From Haloarcula sp. DT43 (lineage in GTDB: Archaea; Halobacteriota; Halobacteria; Halobacteriales; Haloarculaceae), in assembly GCF_037078405.1 (NCBI RefSeq), contig NZ_JAYMGZ010000002.1, positions 62,001 to 126,000 of the forward strand: a DNA stretch of 64,000 nucleotides, in the 5' to 3' direction. The translations under genes and the position numbers were made by a program. Below, one piece after another: positions 34,743-43,825 of the stretch; within the stretch, counting starts at the first letter, position 1, and each line of letters opens with the position of its first letter. The notes below the pieces were generated by a model that did not search any database, was not told the origin of the DNA, and saw only the letters and a list, made by a program, of their open reading frames with translations.

Positions 34743-35086
34743 TTCCTGTACCGTATCGAGAGTATATAGTTAAAATTTACCCTGACGGACTATTTCTCGA
34801 TACTGACTGGATTCTGTAACGAACTCTCGGCCCGGTATCGCCGCCGCGTCGTGTCCCCGCTTCCGGGGTCGGGCGCAGGCCCGACTGTCCCTTGGTATCG
34901 CACCGCTCGGCCCGTACAAGAGGATTGGGGCGGCCACACCTGGTTTGTCGGCCACACATTCCGACACACCGCTGTGTGGCGCGACGGCGGCCGACAAACG
35001 TCCCACAGACCCCCTCCGCGAGGCGCACACGTGTGACGGTCAGTCCGTACCAGCATTTAATATCCGATGGAGGAAACGTCGGGGAT
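34743..35086. other. Divergent promoter region with nested inverted repeats
   Basis: The 344 bases between the PHP hydrolase and the nucleoside hydrolase carry no gene. Two structures stand out: GTCGGGC-GCAG-GCCCGAC (34868-34885), and a nested one with outer arms GTTTGTCGGCC (34943-34953) and GGCCGACAAAC (34989-34999) around inner arms GCCACACA (34951-34958) and TGTGTGGC (34973-34980). TTTAATAT at 35056-35063 is the likely TATA element of the rightward gene. An AT-rich stretch at 34760-34780 may serve the leftward one. Confidence 0.55.
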
Positions 35087-36013
35087 ATGCCACGGAAAGT
35101 GTTCTTCGATACGGACCCCGGCTGCGACGACGCGGTCATGCTGGCGATGGCGCTCGGCCACGACGCTATCGACGTCGTCGGCCTCTCGACCGTCTGCGGG
35201 AACACGACCATCGAGAACACGACGCGGAACGCCCACGCGATACTGGAACTGGGCGGGTACGACGTGCCGGTCGCCCGGGGCTGTGGCCGGCCGCTGGTCG
35301 ACGACCTCGCCACCGCCGAGTGGATTCACGGCGAGAACGGACTCCGCGGCGACCTGCCCGCCGTCGACGGCGAGACGCGGGACGTCCACGGGGCCGACGC
35401 AATCGTCGACGCCGCCCGCGAGCACGGCGACGACCTGACGATTGCGGCCGTCGGCCCGCTCCCGAACCTGGCGATTGCGCTGGCGAAAGAGCCCCGCTTG
35501 CCCGACCTGGTCGGGGACATCTATCTGATGGGCGGGGCCGCGATGACGAGCGGGAACGTCACGCCGATGGCCGAGGCCAACTTCCACAACGACCCCGCGG
35601 CGGCCAGCCGCGTCCTGCAGGACGCCGCCCCGAAGATGGTCGGCCTGGACGTGACAAATCGCGCCACCGTCTCCCCGGAGTTCATCGAGTCGTTCCGCGC
35701 GGCCGGCGGCGTCCGCGGGACCATCGCCGAGTGGCTCGACTACCGGCCCGACTCCGGGACCTACCCGCTGGCCGACGCGCCGGCCATCCACGACGCCGCC
35801 GTCGTCGCCGACATCGTCGACGACTCGGTGCTCGGCTTCGAGGAGTACTACCTCGACGTGGACACGACCGGCGGCCCCTGCCACGGCGCGGTCATCTGTG
35901 ACGAACACGGCACGACCGACAACGACCCCAACGGCCGCGTCGCCGTCGACATCGACGTGGCTCGCTACCGCGAGGTCCTCGAAGCCGGCGTCCGGGCCTA
36001 CGCCGCCGAGTGA
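35087..36013 (+). CDS. Inosine/uridine-preferring nucleoside hydrolase family protein
   Basis: A 308-residue enzyme that hydrolyses the N-glycosidic bond of ribonucleosides. The calcium-binding motif DTDPGCDDA is at residues 8-16 (VFFDTDPGCDDAVMLAMALG). LPNLAIALAKEP, YLMGGAAMTSGNVTPMAEAN and FHNDPAAASRVLQ are further family blocks, with the catalytic-site NDP and the late aspartate in IHDAAVVAD. The ATG at 35087 is preceded by a TATA-like box at 24-31 bases. It sits beside sugar-oxidising genes, so the released pentose may enter catabolism; that link is inference. Confidence 0.9.
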   Translation: MPRKVFFDTDPGCDDAVMLAMALGHDAIDVVGLSTVCGNTTIENTTRNAHAILELGGYDVPVARGCGRPLVDDLATAEWIHGENGLRGDLPAVDGETRDVHGADAIVDAAREHGDDLTIAAVGPLPNLAIALAKEPRLPDLVGDIYLMGGAAMTSGNVTPMAEANFHNDPAAASRVLQDAAPKMVGLDVTNRATVSPEFIESFRAAGGVRGTIAEWLDYRPDSGTYPLADAPAIHDAAVVADIVDDSVLGFEEYYLDVDTTGGPCHGAVICDEHGTTDNDPNGRVAVDIDVARYREVLEAGVRAYAAE

Positions 36014-36044
36014 GCCTGCTGAGGCGGCGACGCAACGGCCGCCG

Positions 36045-37220
36045 CTATTCGTAGGTGTGGACGCTCCCGGTGGTGTTGTCCGCGATGTAGTCCCAGTCGT
36101 AGTCGACGCCCAGTCCGGGACCGTCGGGGACGCCGACCGTCCCGTCGGAATCGACGGCGTCCATCAGGTCGGAGTAGCCGCCCTCGTACACCGGCGGCTG
36201 GGTGTTCTGGCAGTCCGGGTGGACCAGCGCCATCTCGTAGTAGTTGGAGTTGCGGCAGGCGGCGATGCAGTGGCGCTGGGCCGGGCCTGGCGCGTGGAAC
36301 TCCACGTCCAGCCCGAACGCCTCGGCCATGCGGGCCACCTTGATTGCGCCGGTGATGCCCGCGTCGTACTCGGGGTCGGCCCGGAGGAAGTCGGTGGCCT
36401 CGCTGGCGGCGAAGTCCGACTTCAGCTCCAGGCCGCGGACGTGTTCGGTCTGGAGTATCGGTGTGTCGAGTTTCTGGGCCAGTTTCCTGTGGGCGTGCTG
36501 TGAGATGCCGCCGTCGCGGAAGGGGTCCTCGTACCAGAAGAAGCCCTCCTCGTCGAGCGCGCGACCCAGTTCCAGCGCGTCGGCGAACGTCTCCAGTTCG
36601 CAGGCCGGGTCGTGCATCAGGTCCATCTCGTCGCCGACGGCTTCGCCGACGGCGTGGACCGCCGCAATCTCGCGGTCGAGATTCCGGGACTCGTCACCGC
36701 CGCCCCAGCCGTGTATTTTGAAACCGCCGAACCCTTCGTCGCGACACTCTTCGGCGAAGTCCGCGAAGGCCTTGGGGGAGTCCAACCCCCCGGCGTCGTC
36801 GCCGTGGTAGGTCGAGGCGTACGCCGGGATACGCTCGCGGTAGGTCCCCAGCAGCTCGTGGATGGGCGCGTCGTAGTACTTGCCCGCGAAGTCCCACAGC
36901 GCGATGTCGATGGGGCCGATGCCCATCCGGTCGTACTTCCGGAGCGCGCGCTTGCACTCCGACCAGTGTTTCTCGCGTTTCAGCGGGTCCTTGCCGATAA
37001 GGTACTTGGCGACGATGTTGTACTGGGCGGCCGCCGGGGAGTTCCCGCCGACGTACTCGCCCGTGATGCCCTCGTCGGTGTGCACCCGGACGCCGAACAG
37101 TTTCCGCGTCGTCGTCTCCCCCGGCGTGTACACCAGATTGAAGCCGTGTTCGTCGGTCCCCACGTCTTCGAGCGGGTACTCGAACTCGCGGCTCTCGATT
37201 TTCGTTATCGTTGGCGACAT
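36045..37220 (-). CDS. Mandelate racemase/enolase-superfamily sugar-acid dehydratase
   Basis: A 391-residue enzyme of the enolase superfamily. The N-terminal capping domain begins MSPTITKIESREFEYPLEDV. The barrel has the catalytic-lysine motif FGGFKIHGWGGGD (KxH, about residue 170), and metal ligands in DLMHDPACE (about 200), FFWYEDPFRD (about 227) and LQTEHVRG (about 252). A downstream His is in FHAPGPAQRHCI. Members remove water from aldonic acids. The neighbouring xylose dehydrogenase makes xylonate dehydratase a good guess (as XacD of Haloferax), but specificity cannot be read from sequence. It lies on the same strand as the lactonase-like, dehydrogenase and ALDH genes. Confidence 0.85.
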   Translation of the reverse strand: MSPTITKIESREFEYPLEDVGTDEHGFNLVYTPGETTTRKLFGVRVHTDEGITGEYVGGNSPAAAQYNIVAKYLIGKDPLKREKHWSECKRALRKYDRMGIGPIDIALWDFAGKYYDAPIHELLGTYRERIPAYASTYHGDDAGGLDSPKAFADFAEECRDEGFGGFKIHGWGGGDESRNLDREIAAVHAVGEAVGDEMDLMHDPACELETFADALELGRALDEEGFFWYEDPFRDGGISQHAHRKLAQKLDTPILQTEHVRGLELKSDFAASEATDFLRADPEYDAGITGAIKVARMAEAFGLDVEFHAPGPAQRHCIAACRNSNYYEMALVHPDCQNTQPPVYEGGYSDLMDAVDSDGTVGVPDGPGLGVDYDWDYIADNTTGSVHTYE

Positions 37221-37334
37221 CCGTGTGACGTTCCGGGGTCGGGCTCTTAAAGCTACCCCGCCGCAAACGCGAGCCGGCGACGCGGGCGGCTGTTTGAACC
37301 CCTATCCGCTTTATCGAATGCGGCGTCGCCCCGG

Positions 37335-38201
37335 CTACTCCTCGCCCAGCGCGCCAAGTCGGCGGATGCCGGGATCGCCCAGCCGCACCGAACAGCCGAC
37401 GTAGAGCGGTTCGATGACCCTTGGGTACTCGAAAGACGCGGCGTGTTCGTGGAGCACTTTCGGGTCGCCGCCCTCGCCCTGCCACATGTCGTGGTGCGAG
37501 GGGAGCAGGCGGGACAGCCCGAGTTGGTTCGCGGCCTCGATGATTTCGTTCTCGTCCATGTACCACTTCGTCCGGACGCCACAGTCCGGTTCGGGCTCGT
37601 AGATGGAGCCGACGGTGCCGAACGCCAGCGCGCCCGCGTCAACGTCGAACCGCTCGCCGACCTCGGCGAACGCCTCAGCCGGCCGGCTGTCGCCGGCGTG
37701 GAAGAACGTCCCGGCGTCGTGTTCGACGACGTAGCTCACCGGCTCGATGGCGTCGGGGTCGTTCGCGCCCGCGACGTGGACCGTGAAATCGCCGACCTCG
37801 AACGCGTCGCCGACCGCGACCTCGTTTCGCCGGCTGTCGGACACCCGAAGTTCGCCGTCGTAGTCCGGCGACGCGTACGACGCCGCGGGCGCGTACAGGT
37901 CCGCCCCGAGGCCCTCGACCAGCGGGCCGTAGGACGGCGGGTGCATGTGGTCGATGTGTTCGTGTGTGACGAGTGTGGCGTCACACTGTGTGGCGTCTGT
38001 GGGGTCCATCGGAACCGGAATCATCCGGACGAGAGTCGGCGGGTCGCCGGTCCCGAAGTAAGGGTCGATGTACAGCGTCGTCGTCCGTGACCGGAGCACG
38101 AAGCCGTTACAGCCCAGGTACCAGACCACGACGCCGTCGCCGGGGTCCGTCGCTTCCACTTCCTCGCGGACGAACCAGTCGTCCCACGTTGACTGCACCA
38201 T
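37335..38201 (-). CDS. Metallo-beta-lactamase-fold hydrolase, UlaG-like
   Basis: A 288-residue protein starting MVQSTWDDWFVREEVEATDP. The MBL motif THEHIDHMHPP (HxHxDH) is near residues 78-88. Further ligands are in FFHAGDSRP and PSHHDMWQGEGGD. LGCNGFVLRSRTTTLYIDPY near the N-terminus and the overall layout match the UlaG group, which includes L-ascorbate-6-phosphate lactonase. It is placed between the xylose dehydrogenase gene and the dehydratase gene on the same strand, so a sugar lactonase role is attractive but unproven. No conventional SMP-30 lactonase is visible in this window. Confidence 0.82.
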   Translation of the reverse strand: MVQSTWDDWFVREEVEATDPGDGVVVWYLGCNGFVLRSRTTTLYIDPYFGTGDPPTLVRMIPVPMDPTDATQCDATLVTHEHIDHMHPPSYGPLVEGLGADLYAPAASYASPDYDGELRVSDSRRNEVAVGDAFEVGDFTVHVAGANDPDAIEPVSYVVEHDAGTFFHAGDSRPAEAFAEVGERFDVDAGALAFGTVGSIYEPEPDCGVRTKWYMDENEIIEAANQLGLSRLLPSHHDMWQGEGGDPKVLHEHAASFEYPRVIEPLYVGCSVRLGDPGIRRLGALGEE

Positions 38202-38244
38202 ACCCCGGGCTACACCTGGCGGGACAAAAAACCCCGCGGCGACA

Positions 38245-39327
38245 TCACTCCAGGTGAACCGTCGACTCCGTCTCGGAAGCCTCGTAGACGGCTTTGATAG
38301 TCCTGATATCGACGAGCCCGTGCTCGCCGTCCGCGTAGGGGTCGGTGTCGGTCAGCAGGCAGTGGGCGAAGTACTCGAACTCCTCTTCCATCTGGTCGAC
38401 CTGCTCGAAGTCGACGTCGACCGTCGTGCCCTCGTGGGACAGCTGGAGCGCGCGGTCGTCCCAGGGGTAGAAGGCCGGTTCGACCCGGACCTTCCCTTCG
38501 GTCCCGAGCACGGAGATGTGGCTGTCGAGGTGGGCGTTCTGGCTGGCGGTACACACCGCGTACACGTGGCCGGGGAAATCGAGCTGGAACGCGCCGTGTT
38601 CGTCGGGGACGTCCGCGAACTCCGCTTGCACGGAGGCGACCGTGCCCCGGACGGCCACGGGGTCGGCGTCCAGCAGGAACCGACTCGTGTTCAGCGGGTA
38701 CAGGCCGATGTCCATCACGGCACACCCGCCCGAGAGCTCCCAGTCTAACCGCCACTGGTCGGGGTCGGGGACCAGTTCGAGGATGGGTTCGGTCATGTTG
38801 CCGTGGACGAACAGCGGCTCGCCGATGTACCCCTCGTCGATGAGGTCCTTCGCCCGCCGGACGGCCGGCTCGGTGTGCATCCGGTAGGCGACCATCAGCG
38901 TCGCGTCGTGCTCGTCACAGACCGCGACCATCTGCTCGGCGCGCTCGACGGTGGCCTCCATCGGCTTCTCACAGAGGATGGCCTTGTCCAGTTCCGCGGC
39001 CGTCTCGACGAACGGGAGGTGCCGGGCGTTGGGGGTGACGATGTAGACGGCGTCGTAGGCGTCGCTCGCCGTCCCGTCGTGGAACTCCTCGTAGGTGAGC
39101 GCGTGCTCGACCGTCTCCGAACCGGCCGCGACGTCGGCCGCCTTCTCGCGGTCGCCGCTGACCAAGACCGTCGTCTCACAGAGGTCCCCGGCGTCGACGG
39201 CCGGCATCGCCTGTTCGGTGGTCCACCACCCGACGCCGACCATCGCGAACCGGACCGGGCTGTCTGTCTCTGTCCGCTCCTGCCAGTCTCGACGGTCGAA
39301 CCCGGCCGTGAGTGCGTCGACGTTCAT
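38245..39327 (-). CDS. xacA: D-xylose 1-dehydrogenase, Gfo/Idh/MocA family (XacA-like)
   Basis: A 360-residue NAD(P)-dependent oxidoreductase starting [20 protein letters not shown]. The dinucleotide loop is [18 protein letters not shown] (about residues 27-44). [20 protein letters not shown] and [16 protein letters not shown] (catalytic-lysine EKP motif) follow, then [20 protein letters not shown]. From memory these blocks agree closely with the xylose dehydrogenase of Haloferax and Haloarcula. The enzyme makes xylonolactone from xylose, the first step of the oxidative pentose route. It is leaderless: AAACATAATA lies 24-33 bases upstream. Confidence 0.87.
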   Translation of the reverse strand: MNVDALTAGFDRRDWQERTETDSPVRFAMVGVGWWTTEQAMPAVDAGDLCETTVLVSGDREKAADVAAGSETVEHALTYEEFHDGTASDAYDAVYIVTPNARHLPFVETAAELDKAILCEKPMEATVERAEQMVAVCDEHDATLMVAYRMHTEPAVRRAKDLIDEGYIGEPLFVHGNMTEPILELVPDPDQWRLDWELSGGCAVMDIGLYPLNTSRFLLDADPVAVRGTVASVQAEFADVPDEHGAFQLDFPGHVYAVCTASQNAHLDSHISVLGTEGKVRVEPAFYPWDDRALQLSHEGTTVDVDFEQVDQMEEEFEYFAHCLLTDTDPYADGEHGLVDIRTIKAVYEASETESTVHLE

Positions 39328-39350
39328 GCCGCCGGCATCGACCGGCCCGA

Positions 39351-39360
39351 TATTATGTTT
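39351..39360 (-). promoter_or_regulatory. TATA-like element of the xylose dehydrogenase gene
   Basis: On the reverse strand AAACATAATA lies 24-33 bases before the ATG at 39327, in an otherwise GC-rich surrounding. It predicts a leaderless transcript for this gene and possibly for the lactonase-like and dehydratase genes below it. Confidence 0.55.
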
Positions 39361-39735
39361 TGCGTTGCCACACTGCTGTCGGTTCGAGCCGTTCCCGGGG
39401 GAGCGAATGCTAGTTCACCTATCGAGCACGCTGTCCCGATTAGTGAGATATTCGTTCGGTATGATGGGACTACTGTCTGCGCGAACCGGCGCGTGGTCGC
39501 TGCGCGGCGTTCGTCCGGCCGAGTTCAGAGCGCCGTCTCACGGGCGTTTTCAGCGCTACCCGGCCGCCCGACCGGTCCTGCGCATCGAGAATAACGACAG
39601 TACAACCGTTACGGGATGCGTTCCGGAATGGTGAACGGGCGGTCCCAGGCGGCCACGTTCGCCCCTACGTTCCGCGCCAAAAGTGCGCCCCGCCGTCCAC
39701 AGAGTCGTGACGGTTCGGGAGCGTGTCAGCCTCGA
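39361..39735. other. Intergenic region between xylose dehydrogenase and ALDH genes
   Basis: I see no supported gene in these 375 bases. Short open frames on both strands have arginine-rich, shadow-like translations. The stretch may hold activator sites for the xylose dehydrogenase gene, but no clear dyad was found. Confidence 0.5.
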
Positions 39736-41181
39736 TTAGCTGTTGCGGTACACCGTCTTGATGTAGCTGAAGAACTCCAGACCGGCGTCGCCCTGCTCGC
39801 GGTAGGTGTTCGTCGAGGAGCGCTTGAGGCCGCCGAAGGGAACGTGCAGTTCCAGCCCGGTCGTCTTCTCGTTGACCTTGACCACGCCGGACTCGGAGCG
39901 CTCGATGAACTCGTTTTCCTCCTCGATTCGGTCGGTCACGATGCTGGCCGAGAGCCCGTAGTCGATGTCGTTGGCGACCTCGACGCCCTCGTCGAAGTCG
40001 GAGACGGGAATGACGGCCAGCACCGGGCCGAACACCTCTTCCTGTGCGATGCGCATGTCGGGCTCGACGTCGGAGAAGACGGCCGGCGAGATGAAGTTCC
40101 CGGCGTCGTACTGGCCGCCGGTGAGTTCCTCGCCGCCCGTCTCCAGGGTCGCGCCCTCGGACTGTGCGATGTCGACGTACTCCAGGCTCCCCGCGAGTTC
40201 GTCCTTACTGACGTGGGGACCCATGTCCGCCCGGTCGAGGCCGTTCCCGATTTCGAGGGACTCGGCGTAGTCGACGACGGCCTCGAGGAACTCGTCGTAC
40301 ACGTCCTCGTGGACGATGGCCCGGGACGTGGCCGTACAGGCCTGGCCCGTGCCCCCGAAGGCCCCGGCACCGACGATGTCGGCCGCCTTGTCCACGTCGG
40401 CGCTCGGCATGACGACGGTCGGGTTCTTCCCGCCCATCTCCGCCTGGGCGCGCTTCCCGTTGTTCGTCGCCTGGTCGTAGACGTGCTCGCCGACGGCGGC
40501 GCTGCCGGTGAACGACACCACGTCGACCTCGTCGTGCGTGGTCAGCCGCTCGCCGACCTCGCTCCCGGGGCCACAGACGAGGTTGATAGCGCCGTCCGGA
40601 ATGCCGGCCTCGTCCAGCGCCTCGACAATCATCGTGCCGACGGTCGGAGACTGCATGGCGGGCTTGATGACGACGGTGTTCCCGACCGCGAGCGCCGGCG
40701 CGATTTTCCAGGCCGGAATCGCGATGGGGTAGTTCCACGGCGTAATCAGCGCCGCGACGCCCATCGGCTCCTTCTTCGTCTGTAGGCCGGCGCGGCCGCC
40801 GCTGGGCTGTTTGACGGTGCCGCCGAAGTCTCGGGCCTTCTCCGCGTAGTAGTAGAAGATGTCTATCGCCCGCTGTACCTCGCCCTCTGCCTCCCCGAGG
40901 GGCTTCCCTTCCTCCCGGGTCAGCGTCTCCGCCAGCTCGTCTTTCCGGGACTTCAGGATTTCGCCGGTCTCGCGCAGGATGGCACCGCGCGCCGGCCCGG
41001 ACATCCCGGCCCACTCGTCCGTCGCGTCCGCCGCGGCCGCGACCGCCTTGTCGGCCTCGGCTGCCGAGGACACCGGAACCGTGCTGACCACGTCGGTCTC
41101 GTCCGCCGGGTTCGTGACGTCCTGTGTCTCCCCGCTTCCGGTCCACTCGCCACCGATATAGTTCTCGTACGTCTGCGTCAT
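39736..41181 (-). CDS. xacF: NAD(P)-dependent aldehyde dehydrogenase, alpha-ketoglutarate semialdehyde type (XacF-like)
   Basis: A 481-residue ALDH. The catalytic cysteine is C282 in GGTGQACTATSRAI and the general-base glutamate is in AQAEMGGKNPTVVM (about 248). Cofactor segments are LITPWNYPIAIPAWKIAPAL and VSFTGSAAVGEHVY. The C-terminal KTTGLELHVPFGGLKRSST and FFSYIKTVYRNS fit the group that oxidises alpha-ketoglutarate semialdehyde. That reaction is the last step of the oxidative pentose pathway, so linkage to the xylose dehydrogenase 400 bases downstream supports the call. The gene symbol rests on context and memory of Haloferax. A weak TATA (AAGTATC) lies about 26 bases upstream. Confidence 0.83.
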   Translation of the reverse strand: MTQTYENYIGGEWTGSGETQDVTNPADETDVVSTVPVSSAAEADKAVAAAADATDEWAGMSGPARGAILRETGEILKSRKDELAETLTREEGKPLGEAEGEVQRAIDIFYYYAEKARDFGGTVKQPSGGRAGLQTKKEPMGVAALITPWNYPIAIPAWKIAPALAVGNTVVIKPAMQSPTVGTMIVEALDEAGIPDGAINLVCGPGSEVGERLTTHDEVDVVSFTGSAAVGEHVYDQATNNGKRAQAEMGGKNPTVVMPSADVDKAADIVGAGAFGGTGQACTATSRAIVHEDVYDEFLEAVVDYAESLEIGNGLDRADMGPHVSKDELAGSLEYVDIAQSEGATLETGGEELTGGQYDAGNFISPAVFSDVEPDMRIAQEEVFGPVLAVIPVSDFDEGVEVANDIDYGLSASIVTDRIEEENEFIERSESGVVKVNEKTTGLELHVPFGGLKRSSTNTYREQGDAGLEFFSYIKTVYRNS

Positions 41182-41790
41182 ACGTTCGATTCATTTCGTT
41201 CCCGATACTTACACGTTTCCCATCCTTCGCCGCGCTGCCCCGGTCGAAGTCCTGTCGTCCGCGGGACGTGGCTACTGACGACGCCGGGGCTCCGTGCGTC
41301 GAGCCAGCCCGGCCCGACGTTGTGTTCGACGATGAGGGACGGCCGGGCGGTCCGGTGTCTGTGACGCCAGTGCTGCACACAGCGTCTTCGCCGCAGTCGC
41401 TCCTGTGCTGTCGCTTGTGTCCCGGCCGCGCTGCTCCGCGGTTGACTGTCCAAATCTCCACTGTCCGAGTCCCAAACTAACATATTAATGCGTTGGAAGC
41501 AGTAATATATACTCCGAACGCAGTTGTGCGGACGGTAGCCACGTCGATTTGATATCGGGACATGTGGTTTATCGATGGAAACTGGCCGCAAAGAGGGACC
41601 CGACCGACGAGCCACAGGACGTCACCGATACTTCGAAACGGCCGCGATTGCCGAATCGACTGCTCGTCTGGAACTCGATTCCGGGTATCTGTCCACGGAT
41701 ACGTCAATATCTACCCAGACCGTCCTCAGCGTATGGAACCCGTCCGTTCCACGGCAAGACGGTGTCGCCCCGTTGGGGCGTCCGCGGGGG
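41182..41790. other. Gene-poor region, no supported gene
   Basis: Several frames of 60-145 codons are open here, but their translations are Arg/Ser/Pro-rich and lack domain features. The stretch at 41480-41530 is AT-rich. The region looks like degenerate DNA at the edge of a rearranged segment. Confidence 0.4.
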
Positions 41791-42033
41791 CTAGTTGGCG
41801 CAATCGACCTGCTCGAGGAGAGCGGTGGCGAGCGCGCTCTTTCGGTGTGATACCAGGAGGTGACAGTAGATATCGTCTTCACTGTCTGCACCGCAGTTAC
41901 ACAGCGGGCATCCGTACCTGTGCCCGGCCACCGTCTCCGTCGCTCGCCGCGGGATGCTGGCTTGCATACGTGAGTGCCGGTCGCCCTCCATCATAGCGGT
42001 TTCTAGGACCGCTATGTCGCTCTCTGTGTGCAT
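41791..42033 (-). CDS. Small C2H2-like zinc-finger protein
   Basis: An 80-residue protein starting MHTESDIAVLETAMMEGDRH. Residues about 40-65 have YGCPLCNCGADSEDDIYCHL followed by LVSH: a CxxC pair and two histidines spaced as in a C2H2 zinc finger. The C-terminal helix (SALATALLEQVDCAN) is amphipathic. Small zinc-finger proteins of this type are frequent in haloarchaea. It stands alone in a gene-poor region. An internal start at MMEGD is possible. Confidence 0.6.
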   Translation of the reverse strand: MHTESDIAVLETAMMEGDRHSRMQASIPRRATETVAGHRYGCPLCNCGADSEDDIYCHLLVSHRKSALATALLEQVDCAN

Positions 42034-42267
42034 ATAGAGACGGTCGCCGGCCCCGGGTCCGGTCTCATCCGGCCCGTTTCACCACTTCCAGTGCTACGCT
42101 TGTCTATCGGACGAAGACCCCGAAATATCCGACGCCGGCTGTCCACGAGACTGCTCTGGCTCTGTGATTCTATCGGGCATTCGGAGACGAAATCTTCCCG
42201 AACTGTGGTCAAAATGGGTGCTTTGTGGCTGTTTTCGACTGGATAGCAATAGAACATCCACGTCTGG

Positions 42268-43203
42268 CTATCGCCGCCGGAAACCGCCTTGCTGCGCCGC
42301 CTTCTCACGCAACCGCTGAATCCGCTCGTCCATCGGCGGGTGGGTCGACAGGAGCCGCGACAGTTCCTCGTCCCCCTCGCCGTGGACGTACAACTGTCGG
42401 AGAGGGCCAAACTCCGGCTCCGAGGCGCGCTCGATTGTCCTGAGAGTTCGGGCGAGGGCGCCGGGATTCCCCGTGACCTCGACCGCGCGCTCGTCGGCCG
42501 CCAGCTCACGGCGCCTGGAGTACCCAAGTACCAGTAGCGTCACGACAAGCCCGAGTCCGGCGACCACCCGCAGTGCGTACCGCTGTGTGCGACCGAGCAC
42601 GGACTGCGACCACGACGACGGGTCGCCGCGCAGCAGTGCGAGCGAGCGGGCGATGCCACCGGTCAGCACCACGACGGGGAACAACACGAGGCCGACGAGC
42701 CCGACGACCGTCTGGACGAGACTGTACGCGACGGTCTGGACGAGCGCGTCGCGGGTCTCCAGATGCGCGAGTTCGTGTGCCAGCAGCGCCTCGAACTCCG
42801 CCGCGGACAGCAGTCGGAACAGCCGCCGGTCGACGACGATGGCACCGGCCCCGCCGCCGATGGCGAACGCGTTCGGGACCGGCAGGTCCGCCAGCAGCAG
42901 CGTCGGCGTCGCCACGTCCATCCGCTCGACGAGCGCATCGAGGTGGCGGTACGTCTCGGGCGACTGCGCCCGCGGGAGTTCGACGGCGTCGAGGGACCGC
43001 TTGAGCCGCGCCGTCGCGGCCCAGTAGTTCACGACGCCGAGGCCGACAGCCGTCCCAGTGATGACCAGGACGGCCACCAGCGGTGACGGGCGGCTATCCC
43101 AGACCGGCAGGAGTAACGCGTATCCGACGTACGCCGCCGCGAGATAGACCAGCAGGGACAGCAGTCCGACGACGGCCATGAGGAGCCGTCGGGTCACAGC
43201 CAT
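42268..43203 (-). CDS. M48 family membrane metalloprotease (HtpX-like)
   Basis: A 311-residue integral membrane protease. Two hydrophobic helices occupy the first 65 residues (MAVVGLLSLLVYLAAAYVGY). The zinc motif HELAH is in EALLAHELAHLETRDALVQT (about residues 140-159) and the third ligand lies in ELAADERAVEVTG. PNAFAIGGGAGAIVVDRRLF before the motif is typical of HtpX, which degrades damaged membrane proteins. An ATG 20 codons upstream at 43263 would add a basic extension (MTGQRPGFPKRFSR); the inner start is preferred. It has no operon partner. Confidence 0.87.
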   Translation of the reverse strand: MAVTRRLLMAVVGLLSLLVYLAAAYVGYALLLPVWDSRPSPLVAVLVITGTAVGLGVVNYWAATARLKRSLDAVELPRAQSPETYRHLDALVERMDVATPTLLLADLPVPNAFAIGGGAGAIVVDRRLFRLLSAAEFEALLAHELAHLETRDALVQTVAYSLVQTVVGLVGLVLFPVVVLTGGIARSLALLRGDPSSWSQSVLGRTQRYALRVVAGLGLVVTLLVLGYSRRRELAADERAVEVTGNPGALARTLRTIERASEPEFGPLRQLYVHGEGDEELSRLLSTHPPMDERIQRLREKAAQQGGFRRR

Positions 43204-43332
43204 ACCCGGCGTACGTGCTGCCCGGGAAAATCGCTTCGGGAACCCTGGTCGCTGACCCGTCATGGTGGGACGACAACCGAACCACGGGGATGCCGGGGTC
43301 GAACTACCGGGGCGGCGTCTCCCGGTGGCGGG

Positions 43333-43671
43333 TCACGAGCGACTCCGCAGCGAGAGGGAGTAAATTATCGACCCGATGCCGACGATTTCGATGACGTTGC
43401 TCAGCAACGGCGTGTAGAACGTGTAGACGATGAGGTCGACTTCGAGAGAGAGCCCGATAGACGAGACGACGAGCGTCGTCAGCGGTGACACGACCGTAAT
43501 GAGCGCGAGGCCGACGGCGAGAAACAGCATCTGTCGCCGTTCGTTTCTCCGGTAACCTTGGTACGCCTGGTAGACCAAAAACAGCCCCATCGCAACGGCG
43601 AGTAACACGACCAGTAGCAAAACGAGGTAGTACGAGGGAATCAGAGAGGGATTAACTTGGAGCGGGTGCAT
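43333..43671 (-). CDS. Small three-helix membrane protein of haloarchaea (DUF7521-like)
   Basis: A 112-residue protein with three hydrophobic helices: YYLVLLLVVLLAVAMGLFLV (about 14-33), LFLAVGLALITVVSPLTTLV (about 49-68) and LLSNVIEIVGIGSIIYSLSL (about 89-108). From memory it belongs to a family that follows a helix-turn-helix regulator gene in haloarchaea. Its ATG overlaps the stop of the truncated regulator remnant (ATGA-type overlap), consistent with that arrangement. It now lacks an intact upstream partner and may be poorly expressed. Confidence 0.7.
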   Translation of the reverse strand: MHPLQVNPSLIPSYYLVLLLVVLLAVAMGLFLVYQAYQGYRRNERRQMLFLAVGLALITVVSPLTTLVVSSIGLSLEVDLIVYTFYTPLLSNVIEIVGIGSIIYSLSLRSRS

Positions 43672-43824
43672 CAGAGTTCCCCCAACATGTTGGTGAAACG
43701 GTCCGCCATCTTTTCGGCCGGTCGTTCTTTGACGTCGATTGTGAGTTCATTGTCCTCCAGTTCGATTGTGAGTCGCTTGAGCCGCCTTGTAGACGCTGTG
43801 GTGGTGCCCCTCGTCTTCGGCGAG
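43671..43824 (-). pseudogene. C-terminal remnant of a helix-turn-helix regulator, frameshifted
   Basis: On the reverse strand two pieces of one protein lie in different frames. From 43824 LAEDEGHHHSVYKAAQA can be read, and then, after a frame change near 43785, RLKRLTIELEDNELTIDVKE through RFTNMLGEL to the stop at 43671. Together they look like the C-terminal end of the HTH regulator that normally precedes the adjacent small membrane protein gene. The whole N-terminal DNA-binding part is missing. The break at about 43824 coincides with the start of the MMPL remnant on the other strand. Confidence 0.65.
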
Positions 43825-43825
43825 T

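Noticed and set aside
41575-41850. A 91-codon forward frame in the gene-poor region
   Set aside because: It has no domain features, unusual composition, and overlaps the better supported zinc-finger gene.
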